Assembly (NCBI RefSeq): GCF_021602345.1
Contig: NZ_BQID01000015.1
Span: forward strand, 1-64,000
Length of the DNA stretch: 64,000 nucleotides
Direction: 5' to 3'
DNA from: Pseudomonas pharyngis
GTDB lineage: Bacteria > Pseudomonadota > Gammaproteobacteria > Pseudomonadales > Pseudomonadaceae
In this document: positions 8,716 to 17,253 of the stretch, one piece after another
How positions within the stretch are numbered: the stretch's first letter is position 1
Layout: every line of letters begins with the position of its first letter
Position numbers and translations under genes: made by a program
Notes under the pieces: model-generated
Database searches by the model: none
The model's input: the letters and a program-made list of their open reading frames with translations, nothing else
What the model was told of the DNA's origin: nothing

Positions 8716-9954
8716 ATGTTGAAAATCAATGGCGAACGCCTGTGGGCGAGCCTGATGGCCATGGCCGAAATCGGTGCAACAGCCCGAGGCGGCAGCTGCC
8801 GTCTTGCATTGAGCGACGAAGACAAGGCCGGGCGCGAGCTGTTCGCCCACTGGTGCCGCGAAGCCGGCATGACCCTGAGCGTGGATGCCATCGGCAACCT
8901 GTTCGCCCGTCGCGCCGGCACCGATCCGGACGCCGCGCCGGTGATGATGGGCAGCCACCTCGACACCCAGCCCGAAGGCGGGCGTTTCGACGGCGTCTAC
9001 GGCGTACTCGCAGGATTGGAAGTGGTACGTTGCCTCAATGACCTGAACATCCAGACCCGCAAACCGCTGGAAGTGGCGGTATGGACCAACGAAGAAGGCG
9101 CACGCTTCACCCCGGCCATGTTCGGCTCGGCGGTGTTCACCGGGATCATGGATCTGAACGCTGCGCTGGCGGTGCGTGATGTCGATGGCATCAGCGTCGC
9201 AGAAGCTTTGCAGCGTACCGGTTACGCCGGTGATCGCCCGTTGGGAGGCGCGGTGGACGCGTATTTTGAAGCGCACATCGAACAAGGCCCGATCCTCGAG
9301 GACAACGTCAAAAGCATCGGCGTGGTCACGGGCGGTCAGGCGATCCGCTGGCTGGACGTGCGCGTGGAAGGCATGGCTGCCCACGCCGGTACCACGCCGA
9401 TGCCGCTGCGCAAAGACGCGCTGTACGGGGTGGCGCGGATGATTCAGGCCATCGAAGGTCTGGCCGCTGATTTTGCCCCGGAAGGCCTGACCACGGTCGG
9501 CGAGTTGAGTATCAACAAGTCCTCGCGCAACACCATTCCGGGGTTGGTGAATTTCACCGTCGATCTGCGTCATCACCGCGACGACGCCATTGCCACCATG
9601 GAGCAACAAGTCCGCGCCCGCCTGCAGGCGATCGCCGATGGGCGAGGTCTGAATCTGACGATCACCCCGCACTGGATCAGCCCGGCCACACCGTTCGACG
9701 CCGAGTGCGTGGCGGCGGTGCAAGAAGCGGTAGATGCGCTGGGCTACGCTCAGCAGTCGATTGTCAGCGGCGCCGGGCATGACGCGATTCATCTTGCACG
9801 CTACTGCCCGACGGCGATGGTGTTCATCCCGTGCGTTGGCGGCCTGAGCCACAACGAAGCCGAAGACGTGTTGCCCGAAGATGTGAAGCAGGGCACCGAT
9901 GTATTGCTCAACGCCGTGCTGGCCCGCGCCGGTCGAATCGAACAGGGAGCCTGA
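8716..9954 (+). CDS. M20-family Zn amidohydrolase (hydantoinase/carbamoylase, AllC-like)
   Basis: This 412-residue cytoplasmic metalloenzyme belongs to the group that includes N-carbamoyl-L-amino-acid hydrolase, allantoate amidohydrolase and beta-ureidopropionase. The two-metal site is intact: His81 in MGSHLDT, Asp92 in FDGVYG, Glu126-Glu127 in NEEGARF, then EAHIEQGP and the C-terminal GGLSHNEAE histidine. The dimerisation-domain motif AHAGTTPMPLRKDA is present. The ATG at 8716 follows AGGAG. It sits three bases before the deacetylase gene, so the two are co-expressed. The substrate could be a carbamoyl-, formyl- or acyl-amino compound; the sequence does not decide this. Confidence 0.9.
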   Translation: MLKINGERLWASLMAMAEIGATARGGSCRLALSDEDKAGRELFAHWCREAGMTLSVDAIGNLFARRAGTDPDAAPVMMGSHLDTQPEGGRFDGVYGVLAGLEVVRCLNDLNIQTRKPLEVAVWTNEEGARFTPAMFGSAVFTGIMDLNAALAVRDVDGISVAEALQRTGYAGDRPLGGAVDAYFEAHIEQGPILEDNVKSIGVVTGGQAIRWLDVRVEGMAAHAGTTPMPLRKDALYGVARMIQAIEGLAADFAPEGLTTVGELSINKSSRNTIPGLVNFTVDLRHHRDDAIATMEQQVRARLQAIADGRGLNLTITPHWISPATPFDAECVAAVQEAVDALGYAQQSIVSGAGHDAIHLARYCPTAMVFIPCVGGLSHNEAEDVLPEDVKQGTDVLLNAVLARAGRIEQGA

Positions 9955-9957
9955 ACC

Positions 9958-10983
9958 ATGCGCAGTTTTTTCCACCCCGAACAATTGCTCCACCATCCAC
10001 GCAGCTATTACTCGCGGGGGCAGATGCGCACGCCGCAGGAAGTCCCCGAGCGTGCGCAACGTCTGGTGCAGGCCGCCCACGGTTTGGGTTTCAGTGTCGA
10101 GCAGCCGATCGATGCCGGCCTCGCACCGTTGCTGGCGGTACACGGTGCGCCGTATCTGACGTTCCTTCAGGAAGCGCATGCACGCTGGAAAGAAATCCCC
10201 GAAGACTGGGGCGATGAAGTGATGTCGAACATCTTCGTCCGCGAGCCCAACGCCTTGCGCGGCATCCTCGCCCAGGCGGCGCGCTATCTGGCGGACGGCA
10301 GTTGCCCGGTCGGCGAGCAGACCTGGCGTTCCGCCTACTGGTCGGCGCAAAGCGCAGTGGCCGGTGCGCAAGCCTTGATCGATGGCGAGCCGGCGGCCTA
10401 CGCCTTGTGCCGTCCGCCGGGGCACCATGCCCGTGCCGAAGCGGCGGGCGGTTTCTGCTACGTGAACAACGCGGCGGTGGCGGCGCAGGTGCTGCGTGAC
10501 AAGTTTGAAAAAGTCGCCGTACTCGATACCGACATGCACCACGGTCAGGGCATCCAGGAGATTTTCTACGACCGCGATGACGTGCTCTACGTCTCGGTGC
10601 ATGGCGATCCGACCAACTTCTACCCGGGCGTCGCCGGGTTCGCCGACGAACGCGGCAGCGGCGCGGGGGAGGGCTTCAATCTCAACCTGCCGATGGCCCA
10701 TGGTTCAAGCGAAGCGGATTTTCTTGGGCAACTGGACGTCGCATTGAACGCGGTGCGCGAGTTCGGCGCCGAGGTGCTGGTGCTGTCGCTGGGTTTCGAT
10801 ATCTATGAGCTGGACCCACAAAGCAAAGTCGCCGTGACTCGTGAGGGCTTTGCGGTACTGGGTGAGCGGATCCGCAGCCTGGATCTGCCATGCCTGATCG
10901 TGCAGGAGGGCGGTTATCACCTGGAAAGTCTCGAAGACAATGCCCGAGCGTTTTTCGTGAATGGCGAGGTGTGGCAACGCTGA
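9958..10983 (+). CDS. Histone-deacetylase-family amidohydrolase (acetylpolyamine amidohydrolase type)
   Basis: This 341-residue Zn enzyme of the arginase/deacetylase fold probably removes acetyl or similar acyl groups from an amine. Catalytic features are complete: the His156-His157 pair in RPPGHHA, zinc ligands Asp192 and His194 in DTDMHHGQ and Asp281 in LGFDIYELDP, and Tyr320 in EGGYH. Length and residue numbering match bacterial acetylpolyamine amidohydrolases closely (the Mycoplana enzyme has equivalents a few residues later). It is the last gene of the second MFS operon, three bases after the carbamoylase-type gene. Acetylated polyamines or related acylated amines are the likely substrates (inference). 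Confidence 0.9.
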   Translation: MRSFFHPEQLLHHPRSYYSRGQMRTPQEVPERAQRLVQAAHGLGFSVEQPIDAGLAPLLAVHGAPYLTFLQEAHARWKEIPEDWGDEVMSNIFVREPNALRGILAQAARYLADGSCPVGEQTWRSAYWSAQSAVAGAQALIDGEPAAYALCRPPGHHARAEAAGGFCYVNNAAVAAQVLRDKFEKVAVLDTDMHHGQGIQEIFYDRDDVLYVSVHGDPTNFYPGVAGFADERGSGAGEGFNLNLPMAHGSSEADFLGQLDVALNAVREFGAEVLVLSLGFDIYELDPQSKVAVTREGFAVLGERIRSLDLPCLIVQEGGYHLESLEDNARAFFVNGEVWQR

Positions 10984-11032
10984 GGCACCCCACCTGCCGT
11001 AGCGCCGGTGGTGCTTGCCATCGCCCTGAAGC

Positions 11033-11100
11033 CATCGCGAGCAAGCTCGCTCCCACATTTGAAATGCGGTTCAAATGTGGGAGCGAGCTTGCCCGCGAAG
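11033..11100. repeat. REP element pair (inverted)
   Basis: Two copies of the Pseudomonas REP core (TCGCGAGCAAGCTCGCTCCCAC and its near inverse) face each other at about 11035-11063 and 11070-11099 and can fold into a long hairpin. It lies between a plus-strand operon end and a minus-strand gene end, the usual place for these elements. Confidence 0.85.
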
Positions 11101-11125
11101 AGGCCCTCGAAACCGCTACAGAAAG

Positions 11126-11530
11126 TCAGGCCCCGGGTACCGGACAGCTCATGTCACCTTCCTCACACTTCAAATACTGCTTGAGCGCCTCGGTTCGCGT
11201 CTTTGTCACTGAGGTGATGCAATTGTTGTAGATCAACGGATAAACACTCCCGCCTGCCACCCCGGATGCCGAAAACTTGCACTCGGCATCGCGAAAGCCG
11301 ATCCATGCCCGTTGCGCGCTCACCAGCATTTTTTTGCCCTCAGTGTTGTCCTTCAGCCGAGCTGTGATCTGTTGATAAACCGTATTCAACTCCTTGTCCG
11401 CCGTCTTGTTTTCCTGCGCGGCGCACTGATTCATCGTCGCCTGATCGCTGGCATTGGCGCAGTCCACGGCGGCGTGGACGACGGAAGTGAAAAGAAAGGG
11501 TGTCAGGGCCAGAAGCAGGCGTGGGGACAT
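11126..11530 (-). CDS. LprI/YecT-like periplasmic protein (DUF1311)
   Basis: This 134-residue protein has a signal peptide (hydrophobic residues 4-20, cleavage near VHA-AVDC) and a small domain with the DUF1311/LprI pattern: conserved cysteines in DCANASDQATMNQCAAQ, the YQQI helix, SAQRAWIGFRDAEC and a late cysteine pair. The family includes LprI, described as a lysozyme inhibitor in mycobacteria, but most members have no known role. It is probably periplasmic with disulfide bonds. It is not in an obvious operon. Confidence 0.85.
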   Translation of the reverse strand: MSPRLLLALTPFLFTSVVHAAVDCANASDQATMNQCAAQENKTADKELNTVYQQITARLKDNTEGKKMLVSAQRAWIGFRDAECKFSASGVAGGSVYPLIYNNCITSVTKTRTEALKQYLKCEEGDMSCPVPGA

Positions 11531-11585
11531 GAGTCATCTCGCTTTGATGAATGAACTTGCCGGGCAGTTTAGCGGCTTCGTCGCG

Positions 11586-12506
11586 CTAACAAGGTGTGCG
11601 ATGTCTGGATGCGTTGAGCAACCGTTCGGCAGTCGCCGCAATTTCCTCTCCGTCATGTAGTTTTTCCAGCCACGCGGACGGGATTCCCTGCACGCCGTAA
11701 TGGGCACCGGCCAACTGACCGACGATGGCGGCCGTGGTGTCCGCGTCATCGCCCAGATTCGCCGCTTGCAGGACGGCGGTGGCAAAACTGTCGGTGTGCT
11801 GGAAGCACCATAACGCCGCTTCCAGGGATTCGACGCAGTAGCCGCTGCCGCGAATGTCGCGCTCGGTCTTGTGCAGGTAGTTACCCCGGGCAATCGCCGC
11901 CACCTTGGGCTGGTTGAAGGATGTTTGCGGCAGAGTGCGCAGTTGCGCTTTCGATGCGCCTTCCAGGGCCTTGCAGAGCAGTTCGGCAAACAACTGGCAA
12001 CATTCGATGGCCTCGGGCGCCGCGTGTGTGGTGCGTGAACTGTCGGCGGCGAATCGCCTGATTTGCCGGGCATCGGGGAAATAAAACAGAACCACGGGCA
12101 CCAGTCGCATCAACGAGCCATTGCCGGCGCTATCGGGATCGGTGGAGCCGGCAAACGGCTCTCCGGTGTGTTGATAGCGATCCAGCGCCTGGCTCACGGT
12201 CATGCCAATGTCGAAGCATTCGCCGGTCGAGCTCAGGTAACCCCATTGCCACCAGTTCAGATAGCGGCCCATCTGATCAGCGGCATCGAATGCGTTCTTG
12301 TTCAGCAGACTTTCAGCCAGGCACAACGCCATCGAGGTGTCGTCGGTCCATTGTCCGGGCTTCAAGTGAAAAGGCCCGCCACCGACCATGTCGGTCAGGG
12401 GCTGGAAGCTGCCGCGAGGTTGGAATTCGACGGTGGTTCCCACGGCATCGCCGCAGGCCAGGCCGAGCAGGGCGCCACGGTAACGTTCGGGGAGGGAGGG
12501 CTGCAT
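11586..12506 (-). CDS. ADP-ribosylglycohydrolase (DraG/ARH family)
   Basis: This 306-residue all-helical enzyme removes ADP-ribose from modified proteins or hydrolyses related metabolites. The dinuclear Mg site motifs are present: GDAVGTTVEF near the N-terminus, WTDDTSMALCLAE near residue 54 and the late NLGDDADTTAAIVGQLAGAHYG. I see no ADP-ribosyltransferase (DraT) or toxin partner nearby, so it is a stand-alone eraser whose target is unknown. It precedes the LprI-like gene on the same strand with a 55-base gap. Confidence 0.9.
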   Translation of the reverse strand: MQPSLPERYRGALLGLACGDAVGTTVEFQPRGSFQPLTDMVGGGPFHLKPGQWTDDTSMALCLAESLLNKNAFDAADQMGRYLNWWQWGYLSSTGECFDIGMTVSQALDRYQHTGEPFAGSTDPDSAGNGSLMRLVPVVLFYFPDARQIRRFAADSSRTTHAAPEAIECCQLFAELLCKALEGASKAQLRTLPQTSFNQPKVAAIARGNYLHKTERDIRGSGYCVESLEAALWCFQHTDSFATAVLQAANLGDDADTTAAIVGQLAGAHYGVQGIPSAWLEKLHDGEEIAATAERLLNASRHRTPC

Positions 12507-12702
12507 GATGACGTCCTTGTGTCGTTCAATTCGCTGGGAACGTTAGCAGTTTCGCCGCGCCGATCCGTGCGCATTCTGACGAACCGGTGATCCAAAATAC
12601 TGCCGGATATTTCAATCAGACCCGACCGTTGCACTGGATTGATACAACTTCGGATTGGACATGTGGTCATACAAGCCTACTGTTCAAAACAGGAGGTGAC
12701 GT

Positions 12703-13191
12703 ATGAAACCAGTACCCAACAGCTTTGAACGTAAGATCATGCTCAGGTCGCCGCGCTCCCATGTCTGGCGCGCCCTGGTCGATGCCGAGGCGTTCGGCCA
12801 GTGGTTCGGCGTTGCGCTGGAGGGCCGGCGGTTTATCGCGGGCGAATGGACGCAAGGGCAGGTCACGTACCCCGGTTATGAACATGTGTTGTGGAACGTG
12901 CTGGTGGAGCGGGTCGAGCCGCAGCAGTTGTTCTCCTTCCGTTGGCACCCCTACGCGGTGAACCCGAAAATCGACTACTCCCAGGAACCGACCACGCTGG
13001 TCAGATTCGAATTGCAGGACTACGAGAACGGTACGTTGCTGAAAGTCTCCGAATCCGGTTTCGCGCACATTCCCGACGTGCGCCAGAAAGAAGCGTATTA
13101 CATGGACAGCCGGGGCTGGGAGGAACAGTTGAGTCGACTTGAACACTTCCTCACGGAGAGCGAACGGGCCCGCGAGCGTGAGGGTGGCTGA
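12703..13191 (+). CDS. SRPBCC (AHSA1/START-like) domain protein
   Basis: This 162-residue soluble protein has the Bet v1-like pattern of the activator-of-Hsp90-ATPase family: an N-terminal FERKIMLRSPRSHVWRALVD strand-helix, FGQWFG and the final EAYYMDSRGWEEQLSRLEHFL helix. Such proteins bind hydrophobic ligands and are often encoded beside ArsR regulators; none is seen here. An unusually strong ribosome site (AGGAGGTGAC) precedes the ATG. Its 3' end overlaps the start of the kinase-like gene, so the two are translationally coupled. Confidence 0.85.
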   Translation: MKPVPNSFERKIMLRSPRSHVWRALVDAEAFGQWFGVALEGRRFIAGEWTQGQVTYPGYEHVLWNVLVERVEPQQLFSFRWHPYAVNPKIDYSQEPTTLVRFELQDYENGTLLKVSESGFAHIPDVRQKEAYYMDSRGWEEQLSRLEHFLTESERAREREGG

Positions 13192-13999
13192 TCTCGGCCT
13201 GTTCACGCCGTGGCTGGAACGCTGGGCGCTGACGCCGGACGGTGAGCCGGTCATCACCCCGGGCAGCCGCCTGTTACCTGTGCGTCAGGGCAATACTCCG
13301 GCGATGCTGAAAGTCGCGGTGGACGAGGAGGAAAAGTACGGCAACCTGCTGATGACCTGGTGGGGCGGCGACGGTGCCGCCCGGGTGCTCGCCCATCACG
13401 ACGAGAGCCTGTTGCTGGAGCGGGCCATGGGCCAGCGTTCGCTGATGCACATGGCGCTCAACGGCGAAGACGACGAAGCCACACGGATCATGTGTCGAGC
13501 GCTGGCGCACCTGCACGCACCGCGACCGACGCCGCCACCGCCGTTGGTGGAGCTGGCGCCGTGGTTTGCATCATTAACAATGGCCGCGGTCCGATACGGC
13601 GGCCAATACACCGAATGCCTGCAAATCGCCGAGACCTTGCTCGCCGAACCGCAGGACGTGGTGGTGCTGCACGGCGACATGCACCACGACAATGTCCTCG
13701 ATTTCGGCCCACGGGGCTGGCTGGCCATCGACCCCAAGCGGGTGCGGGGCGAGCGTGGTTATGACTACGCCAACCTGATCTGCAACCCGGAACTGCCGAC
13801 GGCCACCGATCCGGAGCGCTTTCAGCGGCAAGTCGAGGTGATCTGCGCAACAGCGGGCATCGAGCGAAGCCGCTTGCTGCAATGGGTATTGGCCTTTGCC
13901 GGACTGTCTGCCGCATGGTTCATGGAGGATGACGAGCAAAAAGCCGCCGCCGGGCAGCTGAAAGTCGCACAACTGGCGGCTTCCGCGCTCAATGCCTGA
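13178..13999 (+). CDS. Aminoglycoside phosphotransferase-like kinase (streptomycin 6-kinase family)
   Basis: This protein of about 273 residues has the APH(6)-type kinase pattern: an N-terminal LLPVRQGNTPAMLKV lysine region, the Brenner motif VVLHGDMHHDN and the Mg-binding WLAIDPKR. The family phosphorylates small molecules, including streptomycin, but chromosomal members in environmental bacteria often have other or unknown substrates. The start is uncertain: GTG codons at 13178 and 13184 overlap the upstream stop and fit homologous N-termini, while an ATG at 13139 lies well inside the SRPBCC gene. Whether it confers drug resistance cannot be told from the sequence. Confidence 0.85.
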   Translation: MRVADLGLFTPWLERWALTPDGEPVITPGSRLLPVRQGNTPAMLKVAVDEEEKYGNLLMTWWGGDGAARVLAHHDESLLLERAMGQRSLMHMALNGEDDEATRIMCRALAHLHAPRPTPPPPLVELAPWFASLTMAAVRYGGQYTECLQIAETLLAEPQDVVVLHGDMHHDNVLDFGPRGWLAIDPKRVRGERGYDYANLICNPELPTATDPERFQRQVEVICATAGIERSRLLQWVLAFAGLSAAWFMEDDEQKAAAGQLKVAQLAASALNA

Positions 14000-14027
14000 C
14001 ACGCCTAAGGGTTTTCGGAAGGCGCGC

Positions 14028-14045
14028 TATGGCGAATGTCTTACA
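14028..14045 (+). promoter_or_regulatory. Possible degenerate GacA-binding upstream element
   Basis: Known Rsm sRNA promoters carry TGTAAG-N6-CTTACA. Here the right half CTTACA (14040-14045) is perfect and lies about 57 bases before the presumed RNA start, but the left half (TATGGC) matches poorly. A weak promoter follows (TTGCCG 14069-14074, TAATCT 14090-14095). Confidence 0.4.
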
Positions 14046-14101
14046 CGCGATAGTAGCTTTTTCGACTATTGCCGATTGGATCCACAGCGTAATCTAGCCT
14101 C

Positions 14102-14220
14102 ATCAACTGAAGCACAGGGAGTGTTTCAGGATCACGGATGATCGACCATTAGCAAGGATCGCTGCCGACAGGGAGTCGATAATGGTCTTGGGAAAAACCC
14201 GCTTCGGCGGGTTTTTTTTC
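14102..14220 (+). ncRNA. rsmX: RsmX/Y/Z-family small regulatory RNA (RsmA/CsrA sponge)
   Basis: A region of about 118 bases without an ORF has six GGA motifs and folds well by eye. A 9-bp stem (14107-14115 with 14121-14129) presents AGGGA in its loop. A 5-bp stem (14130-14134 with 14139-14143) presents CGGA. An 8-bp outer stem (14144-14151 with 14180-14187) encloses two more GGA sites, one in a CGAC-AGGGA-GTCG hairpin. It ends in a strong terminator. This is the architecture of the Gac/Rsm sRNAs that titrate RsmA/RsmE. The symbol rsmX rests on elimination: rsmY and rsmZ are known beside other genes (dnr region; rpoS-fdxA), not beside acnA. The 5' end is estimated. Confidence 0.85.
14193..14220 (+). 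terminator. Terminator of the Rsm-type sRNA
   Basis: An AACCCGC-TTCG-GCGGGTT stem with a UUCG tetraloop is followed by eight T residues. Confidence 0.92.
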
Positions 14221-14247
14221 GTCTGCAGAAAAGTGCCGTGCTCAAAC

Positions 14248-14278
14248 AGAAACACCGCCGATCTGGCGGTGTTTCTGC
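14248..14278 (-). terminator. Probable acnA terminator
   Basis: CAGAAACACCGCC and GGCGGTGTTTCTG form a long GC-containing hairpin 12 bases beyond the acnA stop on the minus strand. The T-run is short, so termination strength is uncertain. Confidence 0.65.
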
Positions 14279-14289
14279 ATCTGCAGGTC

Positions 14290-17031
14290 TTACGAGGCGA
14301 TCAACTGGCGCAACACGTAATGCAGAATCCCGCCGGACTTGAAGTACTCCACCTCGTTCAAGGTGTCGATGCGGCACAGCACTTCGATTTTCTCCTGCCG
14401 TCCGTCTTCACGGGTGATGACCAGGCTCAGGTTCATCCGTGGCGTCAGCTCGACACCGCTCAGGCCCTGGATATCCAGGGTTTCCTTGCCGGTGAGGTTC
14501 AGGCTCTTGCGGTTCTGATCCAGTTTGAACTGCAACGGCAGCACGCCCATGCCCACCAGGTTGGAACGGTGAATGCGCTCGAAGCTTTCGGCGATCACCG
14601 CTTTCACGCCCAGCAGGTTGGTGCCCTTGGCGGCCCAGTCGCGACTGGAACCGGTGCCGTATTCTTGCCCGGCAATCACTACCAGCGGCGTACCCGACGC
14701 CTGATAGCGCATGGCGGCGTCGTAGATCGCCAGTTTCTCGCCGGTCGGAATGTAGAGGGTGTTGCCACCTTCTTCGCCGCCGAGCATTTCGTTGCGGATA
14801 CGGATATTGGCAAACGTGCCGCGCATCATCACTTCGTGGTTGCCCCGGCGCGAGCCGTAGGAGTTGAAGTCCCGTGGCTCGACGCCTTGCTCGCGCAGGT
14901 AACGCCCGGCCGGGCTGTCGGCCTTGATGTTGCCGGCGGGGGAGATGTGGTCGGTGGTCACCGAATCGCCCAATAGCGCCAGCACTCGCGCACCTTTCTC
15001 ATCGGCGATCACCGGCAATGGCCCGGCAATGTCATCGAAGAACGGCGGATGCTGGATGTAGGTCGAATCCGCCTGCCAGACGTAGGTCGCGGCTTGCGGG
15101 ACTTCGATGGCTTGCCACTGTTCGTCACCGGCAAACACCTCGGCGTATTCCTTGTGGAACATCGCCGTGTTGACCTGATTTACCGCGTCGGCGATTTCCT
15201 TGCTGCTCGGCCAGATGTCACGCAGGTACACCGGGTTACCTTGCTGGTCGTTACCCAGCGGTTCGCTGCTGATATCGGTGCGCACAGTGCCGGCCAGGGC
15301 GTAGGCGACCACCAGCGGCGGTGACGCCAGCCAGTTGGTTTTCACCAGCGGATGCACCCGGCCTTCAAAGTTGCGGTTGCCGGACAGCACCGATGCCACG
15401 GTCAGATCGGCTTTCTGGATGGCTTTTTCGATCGGTTCCGGCAGCGGTCCGGAGTTGCCGATGCAAGTGGTGCAGCCGTAACCCACCAGTGAAAACCCGA
15501 GCTGGTCGAGGTACTGCGTCAGCCCGGCGGCCTTGTAGTAATCGGTGACCACTTTCGACCCCGGTGCCAGCGAACTCTTCACCCACGGCTTGCGGGTCAG
15601 GCCTTTTTCCACGGCTTTTTTCGCCAGCAGCCCGGCAGCCATCATTACGCTGGGGTTGGAGGTGTTGGTGCAGGAGGTGATCGCGGCAATCACCACGGCA
15701 CCGTTTTTCAGGCGATAGGTGTGGCCGTCGTACTCGTAATCCGTTTCGCCGACCAGATCGGCATTGCCCACCGCCACGCCACCACCGCCTTCGCTTTCAA
15801 GACGTCCTTCTTCCTTGCTGGTGGGTTTGAACTGCAAGTCGAGGAAGTCGCTGAACGCCTGGCCGACATTCGGCAGCGAGACGCGGTCCTGCGGGCGTTT
15901 CGGCCCGGCGAGGCTGGCTTCGACGCTGCCCATGTCCAGCGCCAGGCTGTCGGTGAACACCGGTTCCTGACCGGGCAGGCGCCACAGGCCCTGAGCCTTG
16001 GTGTAGGCCTCGACCAGCTTCACCACTTCAGGCGGACGGCCGGACAGGCGCAGGTAGTCAAGGGTCACGTCATCCACCGGGAAGAAGCCGCACGTCGCGC
16101 CATATTCCGGGGCCATGTTGGCGATGGTTGCGCGGTCGGCCAGCGGCAGGTCGGCGAGGCCGTCGCCATAGAACTCGACGAATTTGCCGACCACGCCTTT
16201 CTTGCGCAGCATCTGGGTGACGGTCAGCACCAGGTCGGTGGCGGTGATGCCTTCCTTTAGTTTGCCGGTAAGTTTGAAACCAATCACTTCCGGAATCAGC
16301 ATCGACACCGGCTGCCCGAGCATCGCCGCTTCCGCCTCGATCCCGCCGACGCCCCAGCCGAGTACGCCGAGGCCGTTGATCATGGTGGTGTGGGAGTCGG
16401 TGCCGACCAGGGTGTCGGGGAAGGCATAAGTGCGGCCGTCTTCGTCCTTGGTCCACACGGTGCGGCCGAGGTATTCGAGGTTGACCTGGTGGCAGATCCC
16501 GGTGCCCGGCGGCACCACGCTGAAGTTATCGAAGGCGCTCTGGCCCCAGCGCAGGAAGGCGTAGCGTTCGCCGTTGCGCTGCATTTCGATGTCGACGTTC
16601 TGTTCGAAGGCGCTGGCGCTGGCGAACTTGTCGACCATCACCGAGTGGTCGATCACCAGATCCACCGGCGACAGCGGGTTGATTCGCTGCGGATCACCAC
16701 CGGCCTTGGCCATGGCGGCGCGCATCGCGGCCAGATCGACCACGGCGGGTACGCCGGTAAAGTCCTGCATCAGCACGCGGGCCGGGCGGTACTGGATTTC
16801 CCGGTCGGAGCGGCGCTCCTTGAGCCACGCGGCAATGGCCTTGAGGTCGGCGCCGGTGACGGTTTTTTCATCTTCCCAGCGCAGCAGGTTTTCCAGCAGG
16901 ACTTTCAGCGACATCGGCAGCCTGTCGAGATCGCCCAAGGTCTTGGCGGCATCCGGCAGGCTGAAATAGTGGTAAGTCTTGTCATCGACTTTGAGGGTTT
17001 TCAGAGAATTCAGACTATCGAGGGACGGCAT
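14290..17031 (-). CDS. acnA: Aconitate hydratase A
   Basis: Aconitase A interconverts citrate and isocitrate in the TCA cycle. The 913-residue protein has the AcnA/IRP1 domain order with the swivel domain at the C-terminus. The [4Fe-4S] ligands are visible in [13 protein letters not shown] and in [13 protein letters not shown]. The substrate-binding motif [16 protein letters not shown] lies in the C-terminal domain. The ATG at 17031 is preceded by AAAGGAG at good spacing; a GTG three codons earlier overlaps this ribosome site and is rejected. It is divergent from rlmM, with 222 bases between them for both promoters. Confidence 0.97.
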   Translation of the reverse strand: MPSLDSLNSLKTLKVDDKTYHYFSLPDAAKTLGDLDRLPMSLKVLLENLLRWEDEKTVTGADLKAIAAWLKERRSDREIQYRPARVLMQDFTGVPAVVDLAAMRAAMAKAGGDPQRINPLSPVDLVIDHSVMVDKFASASAFEQNVDIEMQRNGERYAFLRWGQSAFDNFSVVPPGTGICHQVNLEYLGRTVWTKDEDGRTYAFPDTLVGTDSHTTMINGLGVLGWGVGGIEAEAAMLGQPVSMLIPEVIGFKLTGKLKEGITATDLVLTVTQMLRKKGVVGKFVEFYGDGLADLPLADRATIANMAPEYGATCGFFPVDDVTLDYLRLSGRPPEVVKLVEAYTKAQGLWRLPGQEPVFTDSLALDMGSVEASLAGPKRPQDRVSLPNVGQAFSDFLDLQFKPTSKEEGRLESEGGGGVAVGNADLVGETDYEYDGHTYRLKNGAVVIAAITSCTNTSNPSVMMAAGLLAKKAVEKGLTRKPWVKSSLAPGSKVVTDYYKAAGLTQYLDQLGFSLVGYGCTTCIGNSGPLPEPIEKAIQKADLTVASVLSGNRNFEGRVHPLVKTNWLASPPLVVAYALAGTVRTDISSEPLGNDQQGNPVYLRDIWPSSKEIADAVNQVNTAMFHKEYAEVFAGDEQWQAIEVPQAATYVWQADSTYIQHPPFFDDIAGPLPVIADEKGARVLALLGDSVTTDHISPAGNIKADSPAGRYLREQGVEPRDFNSYGSRRGNHEVMMRGTFANIRIRNEMLGGEEGGNTLYIPTGEKLAIYDAAMRYQASGTPLVVIAGQEYGTGSSRDWAAKGTNLLGVKAVIAESFERIHRSNLVGMGVLPLQFKLDQNRKSLNLTGKETLDIQGLSGVELTPRMNLSLVITREDGRQEKIEVLCRIDTLNEVEYFKSGGILHYVLRQLIAS

Positions 17032-17253
17032 TACGATCACTCCTTTGAATCCGCACGGCTACGGATTGAGGGGACGGGCAGAGCTATCAACGTAGCCCTG
17101 TTTTCAGTAGCTGGCTAATAACTGGACTCTATGGGCAAGTCCAAGGTTCCGACATGGGCTATCATGCGCCGGTTTTCGTGACAGGCTTTGCTTCAAAGCA
17201 GGGTCTGGGCATCGCGCAGGGGATGAATGATCGCCCTCTGCCCAGGAGTAAGA

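Noticed and set aside
8569-10701. 710-codon open frame antisense to the amidohydrolase and deacetylase genes
   Set aside because: It covers two well-supported genes and encodes a low-complexity His/Arg-rich product without motifs.
11033-11100. Possible CRISPR or phage attachment repeat
   Set aside because: Only two inverted copies with a REP core, no spacers, no cas genes and no integrase.
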